From: JALZAI01 sp038212215
GTDB lineage: Bacteria > Actinomycetota > Actinomycetes > Mycobacteriales > Jatrophihabitantaceae
Direction of reading: 5' to 3'
Length of the DNA: 64,000 bases
Assembly: GCA_038212215.1 (NCBI GenBank)
Contig: JBBQUT010000002.1
Location: forward strand, 62,001 to 126,000
Position numbers and translations under genes: made by a program. The notes beneath the pieces are model-generated. The model made no database searches, had not been told where the DNA came from, and was given only the letters and a program-made list of their open reading frames with translations. Shown here one piece after another: positions 35,199 through 44,049 of this stretch; within the stretch, counting starts at the first letter, position 1, and each line of letters opens with the position of its first letter.

Positions 35199-36476
35199 AT
35201 GCCGACCCGACCGGGCGATCCAGCGGCTCCCGAGCGAGCAGTCCCCGACCGACCAGCAGAGGCCGACGAAGCGGAGCTGCGGCGCGCCGTTCGCAGCGTG
35301 TACGTCGTCTTCATCATGGCCGGGCTCGGCTTGTCCAGTTGGGCCGCGCGCATCCCGCAGATTCGCGATCAGCTACAGGTGAACCCGGCCACTCTCGGCA
35401 TCATCTTGCTGTGCGCGGCGCTCGGCTCGGTCGTCGCGTTGCCGCTCTCCAGCGTCGTGATCATGCACGTAGGGGAACCGCGCGCGGTCACCGTGTTTTC
35501 GCTGCTGTTTGCCCTCGGGACGCTGACTATCGCCGTGGGCGTGCTGAGCGGCATCGCCCTCACTGCGCTCGGGTTGTTGCTTCTCGGCTTCGGCAACGGC
35601 ATCTGGGACGTCGCAATGAACGTCCAGGGCGCCGCCGTCGAACAGCGCCTCGGCCGGGTGATCCTGTCGCGCTTCCACGCCGGCTTCAGTGTCGGTACGG
35701 TGCTCGGTGCCGGCATCAGTGCGGCGATGGTGGCACTGCAGGTACCGGTGACCGCGCACCTGATCGGGCTCGCGCTCGTGATCGCCGCCGTAGTCCCGGC
35801 CGCGACGCGGGGATTCATCGCGGACCCCGCGCCCGCCGGACCTGCGCAACGGAGTTCGAGCAGCCGTGCCTTGGCTGCCTGGCGCGAGCCACGGACCCTG
35901 CTGATCGGTGTGTTCGTGTTGTGCATGGCCTTCACCGAGGGCAGCGGTAACGATTGGCTAAGCCTGGCGACCATCGACGGTTACCACACAGCACCCGCCG
36001 TCGCCACCTTCACTTTCGCCCTGTTCCTCGCCGCGATGACCACGGGGCGCTGGTTCGGCCCTTCGCTCATCGAACAACACGGCCGCGTGCGGGTCCTGCG
36101 CGTGTCCGTCGTCGCCGCGATCGCTGGGCTGCTTCTGGTCGTGTTCGGTGCGGTGCTGCCGCTCGCGATGCTCGGCGCGATTCTCTGGGGTCTGGGCGCG
36201 TCGCTCGGGTTCCCGACCGGGATCAGTGCGGCGTCCGACGATTCTGCCAATGCTGCCGCCCGCGTCAGCGTCGTCGCGTCCGTCGGCTACGTCGCATTTC
36301 TCGCGGGACCGCCGCTGATCGGATTCGTTGGCAACCATGTCGGCGTACTGCGCGGACTCACCGTGACTGCCGGCGTGCTCCTGATCGCTTTCCTTGTCTC
36401 CGGCGCGATCGCTCCGCTCGCCACGGACGACATGAAGAAAGAGTCGGTGCAGCCTGATTCGCTGCCTGCTGCGTAG
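35199..36476 (+). CDS. MFS transporter, LacI-linked
   Basis: A 425-residue major facilitator protein of the YbjJ/FucP-like type with 12 helices. The N-terminal Pro/Asp/Glu-rich segment is cytoplasmic; the first helix ends GLGLSSWAARIPQIRDQL, typical of this group. The substrate is likely a sugar or sugar-like compound because the neighbour is a LacI repressor. The ATG follows GGAG by 5 nt. An in-frame GTG two codons upstream is less well placed. Confidence 0.87.
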   Translation: MPTRPGDPAAPERAVPDRPAEADEAELRRAVRSVYVVFIMAGLGLSSWAARIPQIRDQLQVNPATLGIILLCAALGSVVALPLSSVVIMHVGEPRAVTVFSLLFALGTLTIAVGVLSGIALTALGLLLLGFGNGIWDVAMNVQGAAVEQRLGRVILSRFHAGFSVGTVLGAGISAAMVALQVPVTAHLIGLALVIAAVVPAATRGFIADPAPAGPAQRSSSSRALAAWREPRTLLIGVFVLCMAFTEGSGNDWLSLATIDGYHTAPAVATFTFALFLAAMTTGRWFGPSLIEQHGRVRVLRVSVVAAIAGLLLVVFGAVLPLAMLGAILWGLGASLGFPTGISAASDDSANAAARVSVVASVGYVAFLAGPPLIGFVGNHVGVLRGLTVTAGVLLIAFLVSGAIAPLATDDMKKESVQPDSLPAA

Positions 36477-36666
36477 GCATGAGCATCCTTATTCGTTAAG
36501 GGTTTTCTCCCAAGACAGCAGCGCGACACGGTGAAGCGTGTCAGTGGTCGCGCCGATATGTCGCAAGATCGCGCGGCGTGTTGTGTTGACGTATAGCGGT
36601 AAAGCATCGTCCACTTGTTCGCAACGGACGGGTTCGTCGTTCACCGCTGCCGAGGAGGCATCGCAC

Positions 36667-37113
36667 ATGACCGCACCGACAAAGGCCACCGCGCGTAAGA
36701 ACGTGGCAAAGAAAGTGCCCGCCAAAGAGGCGACAGCAACGAAGTCGGCGGTGCGGTCGGCGGCCGGAAAGAAAGCAGCGACGACGGTGGTGAAGAAGGC
36801 CGCGGTGCGCAAGGTGGCGGCGAAGAAGGCAGCCGTCACTGTCGCGGAGAAAGCCGCGGTGCGCAAGGTTGCGGCGAAGAAGGCAGCCGTCACTGTCGCG
36901 GAGAAAGCCGCGGTGCGCAAAGTTGCCGCGAAGAAGGCAGCCGCCACCGTCGCGCAGAAATCCGCGGTGCGCAAAGTTGCCGCGAAGAAGGCGGCGACGA
37001 CGAAAGCTACGGAACCGGCAGTGCGAAAGACCACCGCAACGAAGGCGGCCACCAAGAAAGCGGCCGCGAAGCGGACCGTCGCTAAGAAGGCGTCCGGCCC
37101 GCGTTCGCGGTAA
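36667..37113 (+). CDS. Histone H1-like Lys/Ala-rich nucleoid protein
   Basis: A 148-residue protein made almost wholly of Lys, Ala, Val, Thr and Arg. Residues 45-98 are three 18-residue repeats of the form AAVRKVAAKKAAVTVAEK, with a fourth partial copy. It resembles histone H1-like tails of bacterial nucleoid proteins (HupB-type tails), which bind DNA and RNA by charge. The N-terminal HU domain is absent. The ATG follows GAGGAGG by 8 nt. It is an isolated gene between the MFS gene and panB. Confidence 0.85.
   Translation: MTAPTKATARKNVAKKVPAKEATATKSAVRSAAGKKAATTVVKKAAVRKVAAKKAAVTVAEKAAVRKVAAKKAAVTVAEKAAVRKVAAKKAAATVAQKSAVRKVAAKKAATTKATEPAVRKTTATKAATKKAAAKRTVAKKASGPRSR
36799..36960 (+). repeat. 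Three 54-bp tandem repeats in the H1-like gene
   Basis: In-frame 54-bp units encode 18 residues each. The first two are near identical in sequence and protein; the third has small changes. A partial copy continues to about 36996. The copy number may vary between strains. Confidence 0.85.
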
Positions 37114-37116
37114 CGA

Positions 37117-37965
37117 TCAGCTGTACTCGTGTTCGGCGGCGGGATACGTGCCCGTGCGCACCTCGTCGGCGTAGCGGGTCGCCGCATCGTGCAGAACGGC
37201 GCCTACCGCGGCGAACTCTTTCACGAATTTCGCGGGCTTGCGCTCGCCGCGCAGCCCTGCCATGTCTTGCCATACCAGCACCTGCGCGTCGCACGACGGC
37301 CCCGCACCTATGCCGATCGTCGGGATATGTAGCGCCTTCGTGATCTGCGCCGCGAGGTGAGAAGGTACGACCTCCAGCACGACGGCGAACGCGCCTGCCT
37401 GCTGCATCGCCTTGGCGTCTTGCAGCAGCCGGTGCGCGCCTTCCTCACCTCGACCTTGCACCCGGTATCCGCCGAAGGCATTCACCGATTGCGGCGTGAG
37501 GCCGATGTGGGCCATCACCGGGATACCTGCTGAGACAAGCATTTCGACCTGCGGGGCCACCCGTATTCCGCCTTCGAGCTTGACTGCCTGCGCGCCGCCC
37601 TCCTTCATGAACCGGGTCGCGCTGTCCAATGCGTGTCGGGGTCCGGCCTGGTAGCTGCCGAAGGGCAGGTCAGCGACGACCATGGCGCGAGCGGTTCCGC
37701 GCACCACGCCGCGCACCAGCGGGAGCAGTTCATCGATCGTCACCGGCACGGTGGTGTCGTATCCGTAGATGACATTGGCCGCCGAGTCGCCGACGAGCAG
37801 TACCGGGATGCCGGCCGAATCGAAGACCCGCGCCGTCGAGTAGTCGTAGGCGGTGAGCATCGGCCAACGCTCGCCGCGGTCCTTCGCCGCTTGCAGGTCA
37901 CGGATCGTCACGCGTCGTGTGGATACGCCGCCGTACAGGGTCATCTCACCCATGTCTTGCCTCAT
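37117..37965 (-). CDS. panB: 3-methyl-2-oxobutanoate hydroxymethyltransferase
   Basis: A 282-residue TIM-barrel enzyme that makes ketopantoate from 2-oxoisovalerate and methylene-tetrahydrofolate, the first step of pantothenate and CoA synthesis. Conserved segments include LLVGDSAANVIYGYDTT (metal Asp), DLPFGSYQ, QAVKLEGG and IPTIGIGAGPSCDAQVLVW. The start is an ATG preceded by GAGGAG. The gene lies on the minus strand just downstream of nadE, so the two may be co-transcribed. Confidence 0.95.
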   Translation of the reverse strand: MRQDMGEMTLYGGVSTRRVTIRDLQAAKDRGERWPMLTAYDYSTARVFDSAGIPVLLVGDSAANVIYGYDTTVPVTIDELLPLVRGVVRGTARAMVVADLPFGSYQAGPRHALDSATRFMKEGGAQAVKLEGGIRVAPQVEMLVSAGIPVMAHIGLTPQSVNAFGGYRVQGRGEEGAHRLLQDAKAMQQAGAFAVVLEVVPSHLAAQITKALHIPTIGIGAGPSCDAQVLVWQDMAGLRGERKPAKFVKEFAAVGAVLHDAATRYADEVRTGTYPAAEHEYS

Positions 37966-38078
37966 CAATCTCTCCTCGGGGCCGCTTTGACGGTCCCCGG
38001 GCACGTCATGTGGACCTACCAATCGTGCGCCTCGATGGCGGATTTGTCTGCCGCGAGGAGACGTGCATCACTATCACG

Positions 38079-39833
38079 TCACGGATGGGACTCGCGCCAT
38101 TGATTCGTGATCGGCAGCCGACGATCACGTCCGAACGCTTTCAAGGTGATTTTCGGGCCGGGCGGATACTGGCGCCGTTTCCACTCGGCGCGGTCCACCA
38201 TCCGGGCGATGCCGGTAACCAGTTCTACATCCAAGCCGACCGCTGCGATGTCCTGCACGCTCTGGTCGCCGTCGACGTAGCGGGCGAGCACGGCGTCGAG
38301 TAGCTCGTAGTCGGGCAGCGAATCGGTGTCCAGCTGTCCCGGACGAAGCTCCGCCGAAGGCTCCTTACTGATGGAGTTCGGCGGGATCGGCAGCACCTCA
38401 CCTGCCGCTTCTGCAGTCGCATTTCGCCAGCGGGCGAGCTTCCACACCAGCGACTTCGGGACGTCCTTGATCGGGGCGAAGCCACCGACCGCGTCGCCGT
38501 AGATCGTCGAGTAACCCACGGCAAGTTCACTCTTGTTGCCGGTGGCGAGCACGAGGTGCCCCTCAGCGTTCGACAGTGCCATGAGCGTGGTGCCACGCAC
38601 CCGGGCCTGCACGTTCTCCTCCGCCAGCCCGGTCAGTGCCAGCGCTGTGACGAAACTGTCGACCATCGGCGCGACCGGAACGGTGCGGTACTGCGCGCCG
38701 ATGCGCTCGGCCAGATCAGCGGCGTCGGACTTGGAGTGTTCGGAGGAGTACGAACTGGGTAGCGAGACGCCGTGGACGTTTTCCCCGCCGATGGCGTCGG
38801 CGGCCAGCGCGGCCACGACCGCTGAGTCGATGCCGCCGGACAGGCCCAGCACCACCGAGGTGAAGCCGTTCTTTCGCACGTAGTCGCGTAGCCCCGTCAC
38901 CAGCGCGCCCCACACGTCGGCCTCGGCCGGCAGCGGATCGAAACGCACCTGCGCGCAGGACGTCAACTGCTCACGCGCCCGGAGAACACCGGTGGCGTGG
39001 CGCTCGAGGGTCATCTCCTGGCCGGCCAGTTGACCGTGGTCGCGCCCGGACGCTGCCGCGACGGGCACATCGCAGAAGAACACTCCCTGGACGTACTGCG
39101 GCGCGCGTAGCAGCACCGCACCGTCCGGGGCCACGATCATCGAATCGCCGTCGAAGACCAGCTCGTCCTGCCCGCCGACGGCGTTGACGTAGGCGACCGG
39201 TGCGCCGGACTCGGGGGCCCGTCGGCGCAGCAGTTCAAGGCGCACGTCGTCCTTGTCCCGCTCGTAGGGCGAGCCGTTGATATTGAGCACGAGACCGACA
39301 CCCACCTGGCCGGCCATCGCAAACGGGCCGCCGTCCTGCCACACGTCCTCGCATATTGTGAGCGCGATGTCCACGCCACAATGCTGGACGACGACGAAGC
39401 GGGAACCCGGCACGAAGTAGCGCCGCTCATCGAACACCCCGTAGTTGGGCAGATGGTGTTTGAAGTAGCGAGCGAGCACTTCGCCGCGGTGCACGAACGC
39501 CAGCGCGTTGCGCGGGCCGCTGTCGTCGTCCCCGCTGTCGTCGTCCCCGCTGTCGTCGTCCAGGTATCCGACGACGACCGCTGTTTCACCGAGCCCAGCC
39601 GCGCCGAGATCGAGCGCTAGTTTCGTCAGCGCTGCGCGCGAGGCCGAACGGAACCCCGGCCGAAGGACCAGATCTTCGGGTGGGTAGCCGGTAATCGCCA
39701 TCTCGGGGAAAGCGATCAGGTCAGCGCCGCCCTCGGCTGCTTCGCGGGTGCGTTCCAACACCATCGCAGCATTGCCGTCAAGGTCACCGACGCGCACGTC
39801 CACCTGAGCCAGTGCCACCCGTATCGAGGCCAC
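38079..39833 (-). CDS. nadE: Glutamine-dependent NAD+ synthetase
   Basis: A 584-residue enzyme that amidates deamido-NAD with glutamine. The N-terminal nitrilase-type glutaminase has the triad Glu44 (AFPEMAITGY), Lys125 (YFKHHLPNYG) and Cys161 (LTICEDVW). The C-terminal synthetase has the ATP pyrophosphatase loop LGLSGGIDSAVVA. An unusual insertion, three DDDSG units (residues 92-106), lies before Lys125. The GTG at 39833 is chosen because upstream sequence lacks similarity; no good Shine-Dalgarno sequence is visible. Confidence 0.93.
   Translation of the reverse strand: MASIRVALAQVDVRVGDLDGNAAMVLERTREAAEGGADLIAFPEMAITGYPPEDLVLRPGFRSASRAALTKLALDLGAAGLGETAVVVGYLDDDSGDDDSGDDDSGPRNALAFVHRGEVLARYFKHHLPNYGVFDERRYFVPGSRFVVVQHCGVDIALTICEDVWQDGGPFAMAGQVGVGLVLNINGSPYERDKDDVRLELLRRRAPESGAPVAYVNAVGGQDELVFDGDSMIVAPDGAVLLRAPQYVQGVFFCDVPVAAASGRDHGQLAGQEMTLERHATGVLRAREQLTSCAQVRFDPLPAEADVWGALVTGLRDYVRKNGFTSVVLGLSGGIDSAVVAALAADAIGGENVHGVSLPSSYSSEHSKSDAADLAERIGAQYRTVPVAPMVDSFVTALALTGLAEENVQARVRGTTLMALSNAEGHLVLATGNKSELAVGYSTIYGDAVGGFAPIKDVPKSLVWKLARWRNATAEAAGEVLPIPPNSISKEPSAELRPGQLDTDSLPDYELLDAVLARYVDGDQSVQDIAAVGLDVELVTGIARMVDRAEWKRRQYPPGPKITLKAFGRDRRLPITNQWRESHP
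39520..39561 (-). repeat. Tandem 15-bp units in nadE
   Basis: Three copies of CTGTCGTCGTCCCCG (plus strand, the third incomplete) encode DDDSG-DDDSG-DDDSG. The unit length is a multiple of three, so copy changes keep the frame. Confidence 0.8.
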
Positions 39834-40235
39834 GACACATTGTCCATCGCCACCGTTCCCACCGATCGGGCCGGGCCGCGTGCAACGGCTCGGCGCAGCG
39901 TGGGTCATCGACGGGCGAAGCAGTGTGTTCGCTGAGTGAGCAGCGTCGGATTCGGCTCAGCGAGGCCGGGTAAGGCAGAATAGGGGGTGAGCCGGAACCC
40001 AAGCAGTGATTTCGGTCATTTTCGCAGTGCGACACGCCGTCGCCGCGAACGCGCGGCGGTCGTCGCGCGTCCTATCAGGGGTGGTAGGCGTTTCGTGACC
40101 TGTTGCTGACGCATTTTGTCGGCCGGCTGCGCGACAATCACCGATAGCGACGTCCAGATCAGAACGACATGAGAATCAACTGTGGTTGCCGGTGCGCGCG
40201 CCGGCCGGCGGCCCGAGGGAGTGGCGGTAATCGTG
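39834..40235. other. Divergent intergenic region, nadE to L,D-transpeptidase
   Basis: About 400 bp between divergent genes. It must hold both promoters, but I see no convincing -10/-35 pair, RNA gene or riboswitch. Short open frames here overlap the transpeptidase signal region in other frames and look like chance. Confidence 0.4.
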
Positions 40236-41537
40236 GTGAACGGGTCCAGTAGGGCAACCCAGCGTCGCAGGCTCGCGGCGCCGGTGTTGCTTGTGACGCT
40301 CATTGCGCTGGCGCTATCGGCGTGCAGTTCGGGTTCGGGAAGTAAGCCGGCTCCGACGCGCTCGCTCACCCGCGCGACCTCCCCCACGCCGACCGCGAGC
40401 ACGCCGACCTCATCGGCGGTGGCCGAGCCTCCCGCCACGATCGCGTCAAATGTCGCGTCAGGCACCAGCTCGCTCAACCCGATCGATCCGATCAAGCTGA
40501 TCGCGAGCAGGGGAAAGCTGACCGCAGTCACCTTTCGCAATGCACAGGGCAAGGCGGTAGCGGGTCGACTTGCTGGTGACGGATCGAGTTGGCAGTCGAC
40601 CCAGTCGTTGGGCTACAGCAAGGGCTACACGCTCTCCGCCGTCGCAATGAACGCCGACGGCGTCAAGACCACCAAGCGAGTGCACTTCACCACGCTGACC
40701 CCGCCCCGCATGACGATGCCGTACCTCGACACGGTGTACGGCTCGTCCATCGTCAACGGCGCCACCTACGGCGTCGGCATGATCCCGGTGGTGCACTTCG
40801 ACGAAGCGATCACCGACAAGGCGGCTGCGGTGAAGGCGCTGTCGGTCACGACCAGCCCGCACGTCGAGGGTGCCTGGTACTGGCAGAACGCGAGCGACGT
40901 GCACTGGCGGCCGCGCAGCTTCTACGCGCCCGGAACGCTGGTCACGGTGACTGCGAAGGTTTACGGAAAGCAGGTCAGCAGCGGTCTGTACGGCCAGGCG
41001 GACCAGAGCATCTCCTACCGGATCGGCGACAAGCGGGTCACGGTTGCCAACGCCGCTACGCACCACGTGAAGGTCTACTTCAGCGACAAGCTGGTGCGCA
41101 CGATGCCCACGTCGATGGGCCGGGGTGGTACGACCACCGGCAAGAACGGGCAGACGATCTACCTGTGGACGATGCCCGGCACCTACACCGTCATCGGTCA
41201 CGAGAACCCGGCCATCATGTCCTCGGACAGCTACGGACTGCCGGCGAATTCACCGCTCGGTTACGGCAAGGAGAAGGTGTACTGGTCGACCAAGATCAGC
41301 ACCGACGGCATCTACCTGCACGAGCTCGACACCACCGTCTGGGCGCAGGGCAACACGAATGTCTCGCACGGCTGCCTGAACATGAACCACGACAATGCGC
41401 AGTGGTTCTTCACCCACTCTCGAGTGGGTGACGTGGTACGGGTCGTGCACTCCGGCGGCCCGGCGCTGCAACAGTGGCAGGGCGGCGACTGGTCCGTGCC
41501 GTGGGCACAGTGGGTGCGCGGCGGGTCACTGTCCTGA
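40236..41537 (+). CDS. L,D-transpeptidase lipoprotein
   Basis: About 433 residues. A lipoprotein signal with lipobox LSAC (ALALSACSSG) anchors it outside the membrane. A Ser/Thr/Pro-rich linker and Ig-like domains follow, then the YkuD catalytic domain ending with the SHGCLNMNHDNA motif that holds the nucleophile Cys. It would make 3-3 cross-links in peptidoglycan, a carbapenem-sensitive reaction. The start is uncertain: GTG codons at 40233, 40236 and 40182 are in frame. Confidence 0.9.
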   Translation: MNGSSRATQRRRLAAPVLLVTLIALALSACSSGSGSKPAPTRSLTRATSPTPTASTPTSSAVAEPPATIASNVASGTSSLNPIDPIKLIASRGKLTAVTFRNAQGKAVAGRLAGDGSSWQSTQSLGYSKGYTLSAVAMNADGVKTTKRVHFTTLTPPRMTMPYLDTVYGSSIVNGATYGVGMIPVVHFDEAITDKAAAVKALSVTTSPHVEGAWYWQNASDVHWRPRSFYAPGTLVTVTAKVYGKQVSSGLYGQADQSISYRIGDKRVTVANAATHHVKVYFSDKLVRTMPTSMGRGGTTTGKNGQTIYLWTMPGTYTVIGHENPAIMSSDSYGLPANSPLGYGKEKVYWSTKISTDGIYLHELDTTVWAQGNTNVSHGCLNMNHDNAQWFFTHSRVGDVVRVVHSGGPALQQWQGGDWSVPWAQWVRGGSLS

Positions 41538-41586
41538 CCCGCTGGCGTCGATAGACGTAATGTGCCGTTAACCGGAGCCCGACAGA

Positions 41587-42954
41587 GTGGGAGCTGTGGA
41601 CCGTCAACAGGAGTTCGTGCTCCGTACGCTCGAAGAGCGTCAGATCCGCTTCGTACGGCTGTGGTTCACCGACGTGCTCGGCACGCTCAAATCGGTCGCC
41701 ATCGCGCCTGCTGAGCTCGACGGTGCGTTCGAGGAGGGCATCGGCTTCGACGGCTCGGCGATCGAGGGGTTCGCCCGCGCCAGCGAGAGCGACATGCTCG
41801 CTCGTCCCGATCCATCGACGTTCCAGGTGCTTCCGGGTGCGCCGGGCGCCACCTCGGACTCCGCACGGATGTTCTGCGACATCCAGATGCCCGACGGTTC
41901 GCCATCGTGGGCCGACCCGCGTTATGTGCTGCGCCGAGTCTTGTCCAAGGCCGCCGAGAGCGGGTTCACTTTTTACACCCATCCCGAGATCGAGTTCTTC
42001 CTGCTGAAGAACCTCCCGACCGACGGCAGCGAACCGGAGCCGATCGACACCGGCGGTTACTTCGACATGACCAGCCACGACGTCGCCCACGACTTCCGGC
42101 AGGCCGCCGTCGGGGCGTTGGAGGCTCTGGGCATCTCGGTGGAGTTCAGCCACCACGAGGTCGCGCCGGGCCAGCAGGAGATCGACCTGCACTATGCCGA
42201 CGCGTTGTCCATGGCCGACAACATCATGACCTTCCGGCACGTGATCAAGGAGGTGGCGATCGGGGAGGGTGCACATGCCACGTTCATGCCCAAGCCGTTT
42301 CGGCATCGACCTGGCAGCGGCATGCACACCCACCTGTCGCTGTTCGAGGGCGACCGCAACGCCTTCCACGACCCGTCCGACGAGCTGTTCCTTTCCAAGA
42401 CGGCCCGGGCGTTCATCGCTGGGCTGCTGACGCACGCCCGTGAGATCACGGCCGTCACCAACCAATGGGTGAACTCCTACAAACGGCTCTACGGGTACGC
42501 GGCGCGCGGCGAACTGGTTGAGGCCCCGACCTACGTATGCTGGGGCCACGCCAACCGCTCGGCGCTTGTGCGCGTGCCGATGCACAAGCCCGGCAAGGCG
42601 AACTCCACTCGCGTCGAGTTGCGTTCGCCGGACTCGGCCTGCAATCCCTACCTTGCCTTCGCGGTCATGCTGGCGGCCGGGTTGAAGGGCATCGAGCAGA
42701 ACTACGAGCTGCCGCCGGGCGCCGAGGACGACGTCTGGTCGATGTCGGACACCGAGCGGCGCGCCCTCGGATTCGACGAACTTCCGCACAACCTCGTCGA
42801 TGCCCTGCGCGTGATGGAGACCAGCGAGCTCGTCGCCGAAACTCTAGGCGAGCACGTTTTCGACTTCTTCCTGCGCAACAAGCGCGAAGAGTGGGTGGAG
42901 TACCGCGCCGAGGTCAGCCCGTTCGAACTCAGGCGCTACCTACCCTCGCTGTAG
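41587..42954 (+). CDS. glnA2: Glutamine synthetase type I-alpha (GlnA2-like)
   Basis: A 455-residue enzyme that forms glutamine from glutamate, ammonia and ATP. Active-site segments are FDGSAIEGFARASESDM, HPEIEFFLL, HHEVAPGQQEIDLHYAD, GSGMHTHLSLF and NSYKRL. The length and the absence of the longer GSI-beta insertion suggest the alpha type, which is not regulated by adenylylation. The region where the adenylylated Tyr would sit reads NYELPPGAEDDVW. The GTG follows GGAG by 9 nt. It lies just upstream of the amidotransferase and glnE. Confidence 0.9.
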   Translation: MGAVDRQQEFVLRTLEERQIRFVRLWFTDVLGTLKSVAIAPAELDGAFEEGIGFDGSAIEGFARASESDMLARPDPSTFQVLPGAPGATSDSARMFCDIQMPDGSPSWADPRYVLRRVLSKAAESGFTFYTHPEIEFFLLKNLPTDGSEPEPIDTGGYFDMTSHDVAHDFRQAAVGALEALGISVEFSHHEVAPGQQEIDLHYADALSMADNIMTFRHVIKEVAIGEGAHATFMPKPFRHRPGSGMHTHLSLFEGDRNAFHDPSDELFLSKTARAFIAGLLTHAREITAVTNQWVNSYKRLYGYAARGELVEAPTYVCWGHANRSALVRVPMHKPGKANSTRVELRSPDSACNPYLAFAVMLAAGLKGIEQNYELPPGAEDDVWSMSDTERRALGFDELPHNLVDALRVMETSELVAETLGEHVFDFFLRNKREEWVEYRAEVSPFELRRYLPSL

Positions 42955-43019
42955 CGGGCGCTCGTTTCATGATCGACTCAAGGTGGCGAGAGGTTGCCCA
43001 GGCGAGGTGTCGCGATCGG

Positions 43020-43025
43020 TAACCT
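43020..43025 (+). promoter_or_regulatory. -10 element, leaderless amidotransferase gene
   Basis: TAACCT ends 7 nt before the GTG at 43033, with no Shine-Dalgarno sequence. Confidence 0.5.
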
Positions 43026-43032
43026 TGCACCC

Positions 43033-43902
43033 GTGCCGACATCGCCCGTGCTCGTCGTCCAACTCGATTCGTCGGACCAGGTGGGACGCCTCGGCGACTG
43101 GCTGACCAGCGCCGGTCTCGCACTCGATATCTGCGACACCTCGCAAGCTCACCCACTTCCGGGTGACCTGCACGCGCACGCCGGCCTCGTCGTGCTGGGC
43201 GGCAGCATGGGCGCCTGGGACGACCACGTAGCCCCCGTGCTCGCCGACGTGCGGGCGCTGTTGCGGGCTGCGGTCCTAGCGGAGGTACCGACGCTGGGCA
43301 TCTGCCTAGGTCATCAGTTGCTCGCCGTCGCCAACGGCGGCCGGTGCGAGCCCAACCCGGACGGTCCGGAATTGGGGGCGCAGTTGATCGCAAAGCGCTC
43401 CGCCGCCTGGACCGATCCGCTGTTCGGCCCGCTGCCCATCACTCCCGATGTCCTGCAGTGGCACTACGACGCCGTCACCACACTGCCGGCGGGCGCGATC
43501 CAACTGGCCAGCTCACCGATCTGCGACCAGCAGGCGTTTCGGCTCGGACGCCTGGCGTGGGGCGTCCAGTTCCACATCGAAACCACCCCGGAGATGGTGC
43601 GACTGTGGGGCGAGGAGCACCGCGCCATGCAACCCGATGCCGACGATGCCAACATTGATGCGCTCATCGACCGTGCCGTCGCGATCCATGACGATCTGGC
43701 GGAGGTCTGGGCGCCCTTCGCGGCAGCGTTCGCGGCCATCGTCCTCGATCCCTCGTCTGTCGCGCCGTCGCGCGCGGTGCCGACATCGAGCGCTGCCCCT
43801 GTCACTGATCCGGCCGCGATCCGCGCCGCGCTGGCCGCGGAAGCTGTCGCGGCGCGCACCATGCTGCCGATGCCGGAAATCCGCCCGCCGTGGCATGAGT
43901 GA
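43033..43902 (+). CDS. Class I glutamine amidotransferase
   Basis: About 289 residues. The GATase domain has the nucleophile Cys91 (LGICLGHQLL) and the His/Glu pair in QFHIETTPEM, so it can release ammonia from glutamine. A C-terminal helical extension of about 75 residues follows. It resembles stand-alone GMP synthase-like amidotransferases, but the acceptor is unknown. Between glnA2 and glnE it may tie glutamine use to their regulation. The stop codon lies inside the first copy of a dispersed repeat. Confidence 0.85.
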   Translation: MPTSPVLVVQLDSSDQVGRLGDWLTSAGLALDICDTSQAHPLPGDLHAHAGLVVLGGSMGAWDDHVAPVLADVRALLRAAVLAEVPTLGICLGHQLLAVANGGRCEPNPDGPELGAQLIAKRSAAWTDPLFGPLPITPDVLQWHYDAVTTLPAGAIQLASSPICDQQAFRLGRLAWGVQFHIETTPEMVRLWGEEHRAMQPDADDANIDALIDRAVAIHDDLAEVWAPFAAAFAAIVLDPSSVAPSRAVPTSSAAPVTDPAAIRAALAAEAVAARTMLPMPEIRPPWHE

Positions 43903-44049
43903 GGCTCGCCGAGCGAACAAATGTCATCGCGTCTCCGCATGCCCGAACGAGCGCAGCGAGGCTCGGGCATGAGTGAGGCTCGCCGAGCGAACGGGCTCGG
44001 GCATGAGTGAGGCAGGCCACGCGACGCGGGGCTCAGGCATGAGTGAAGG
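43892..44049 (+). repeat. Short repeat cluster before glnE
   Basis: Two 27-nt copies at 43892-43918 and 43966-43992 are identical, each with GGCATGAGTGAGGCTCGCC followed by GAGCGAAC. Two shorter partial copies start near 44000 and 44036. Each copy holds ATGAGTGA, and GCTCGCCGAGC within it is a 5-1-5 hairpin. The first copy supplies the stop codon of the amidotransferase; the last gives the glnE start region. Low-complexity sequence between them is also GAGCG-rich. Confidence 0.8.

Noticed and set aside
36799..36996. Possible CRISPR-like array from the 54-bp repeats
   Set aside because: Units are contiguous and coding, with no spacers and no cas genes; they are protein repeats.
36489..37187. 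Long minus-strand frame opposite the H1-like gene, rich in Phe and Ala
   Set aside because: It is the complement of the Lys/Ala repeats; its repetitive sequence has no family and the plus-strand gene has the better start site.
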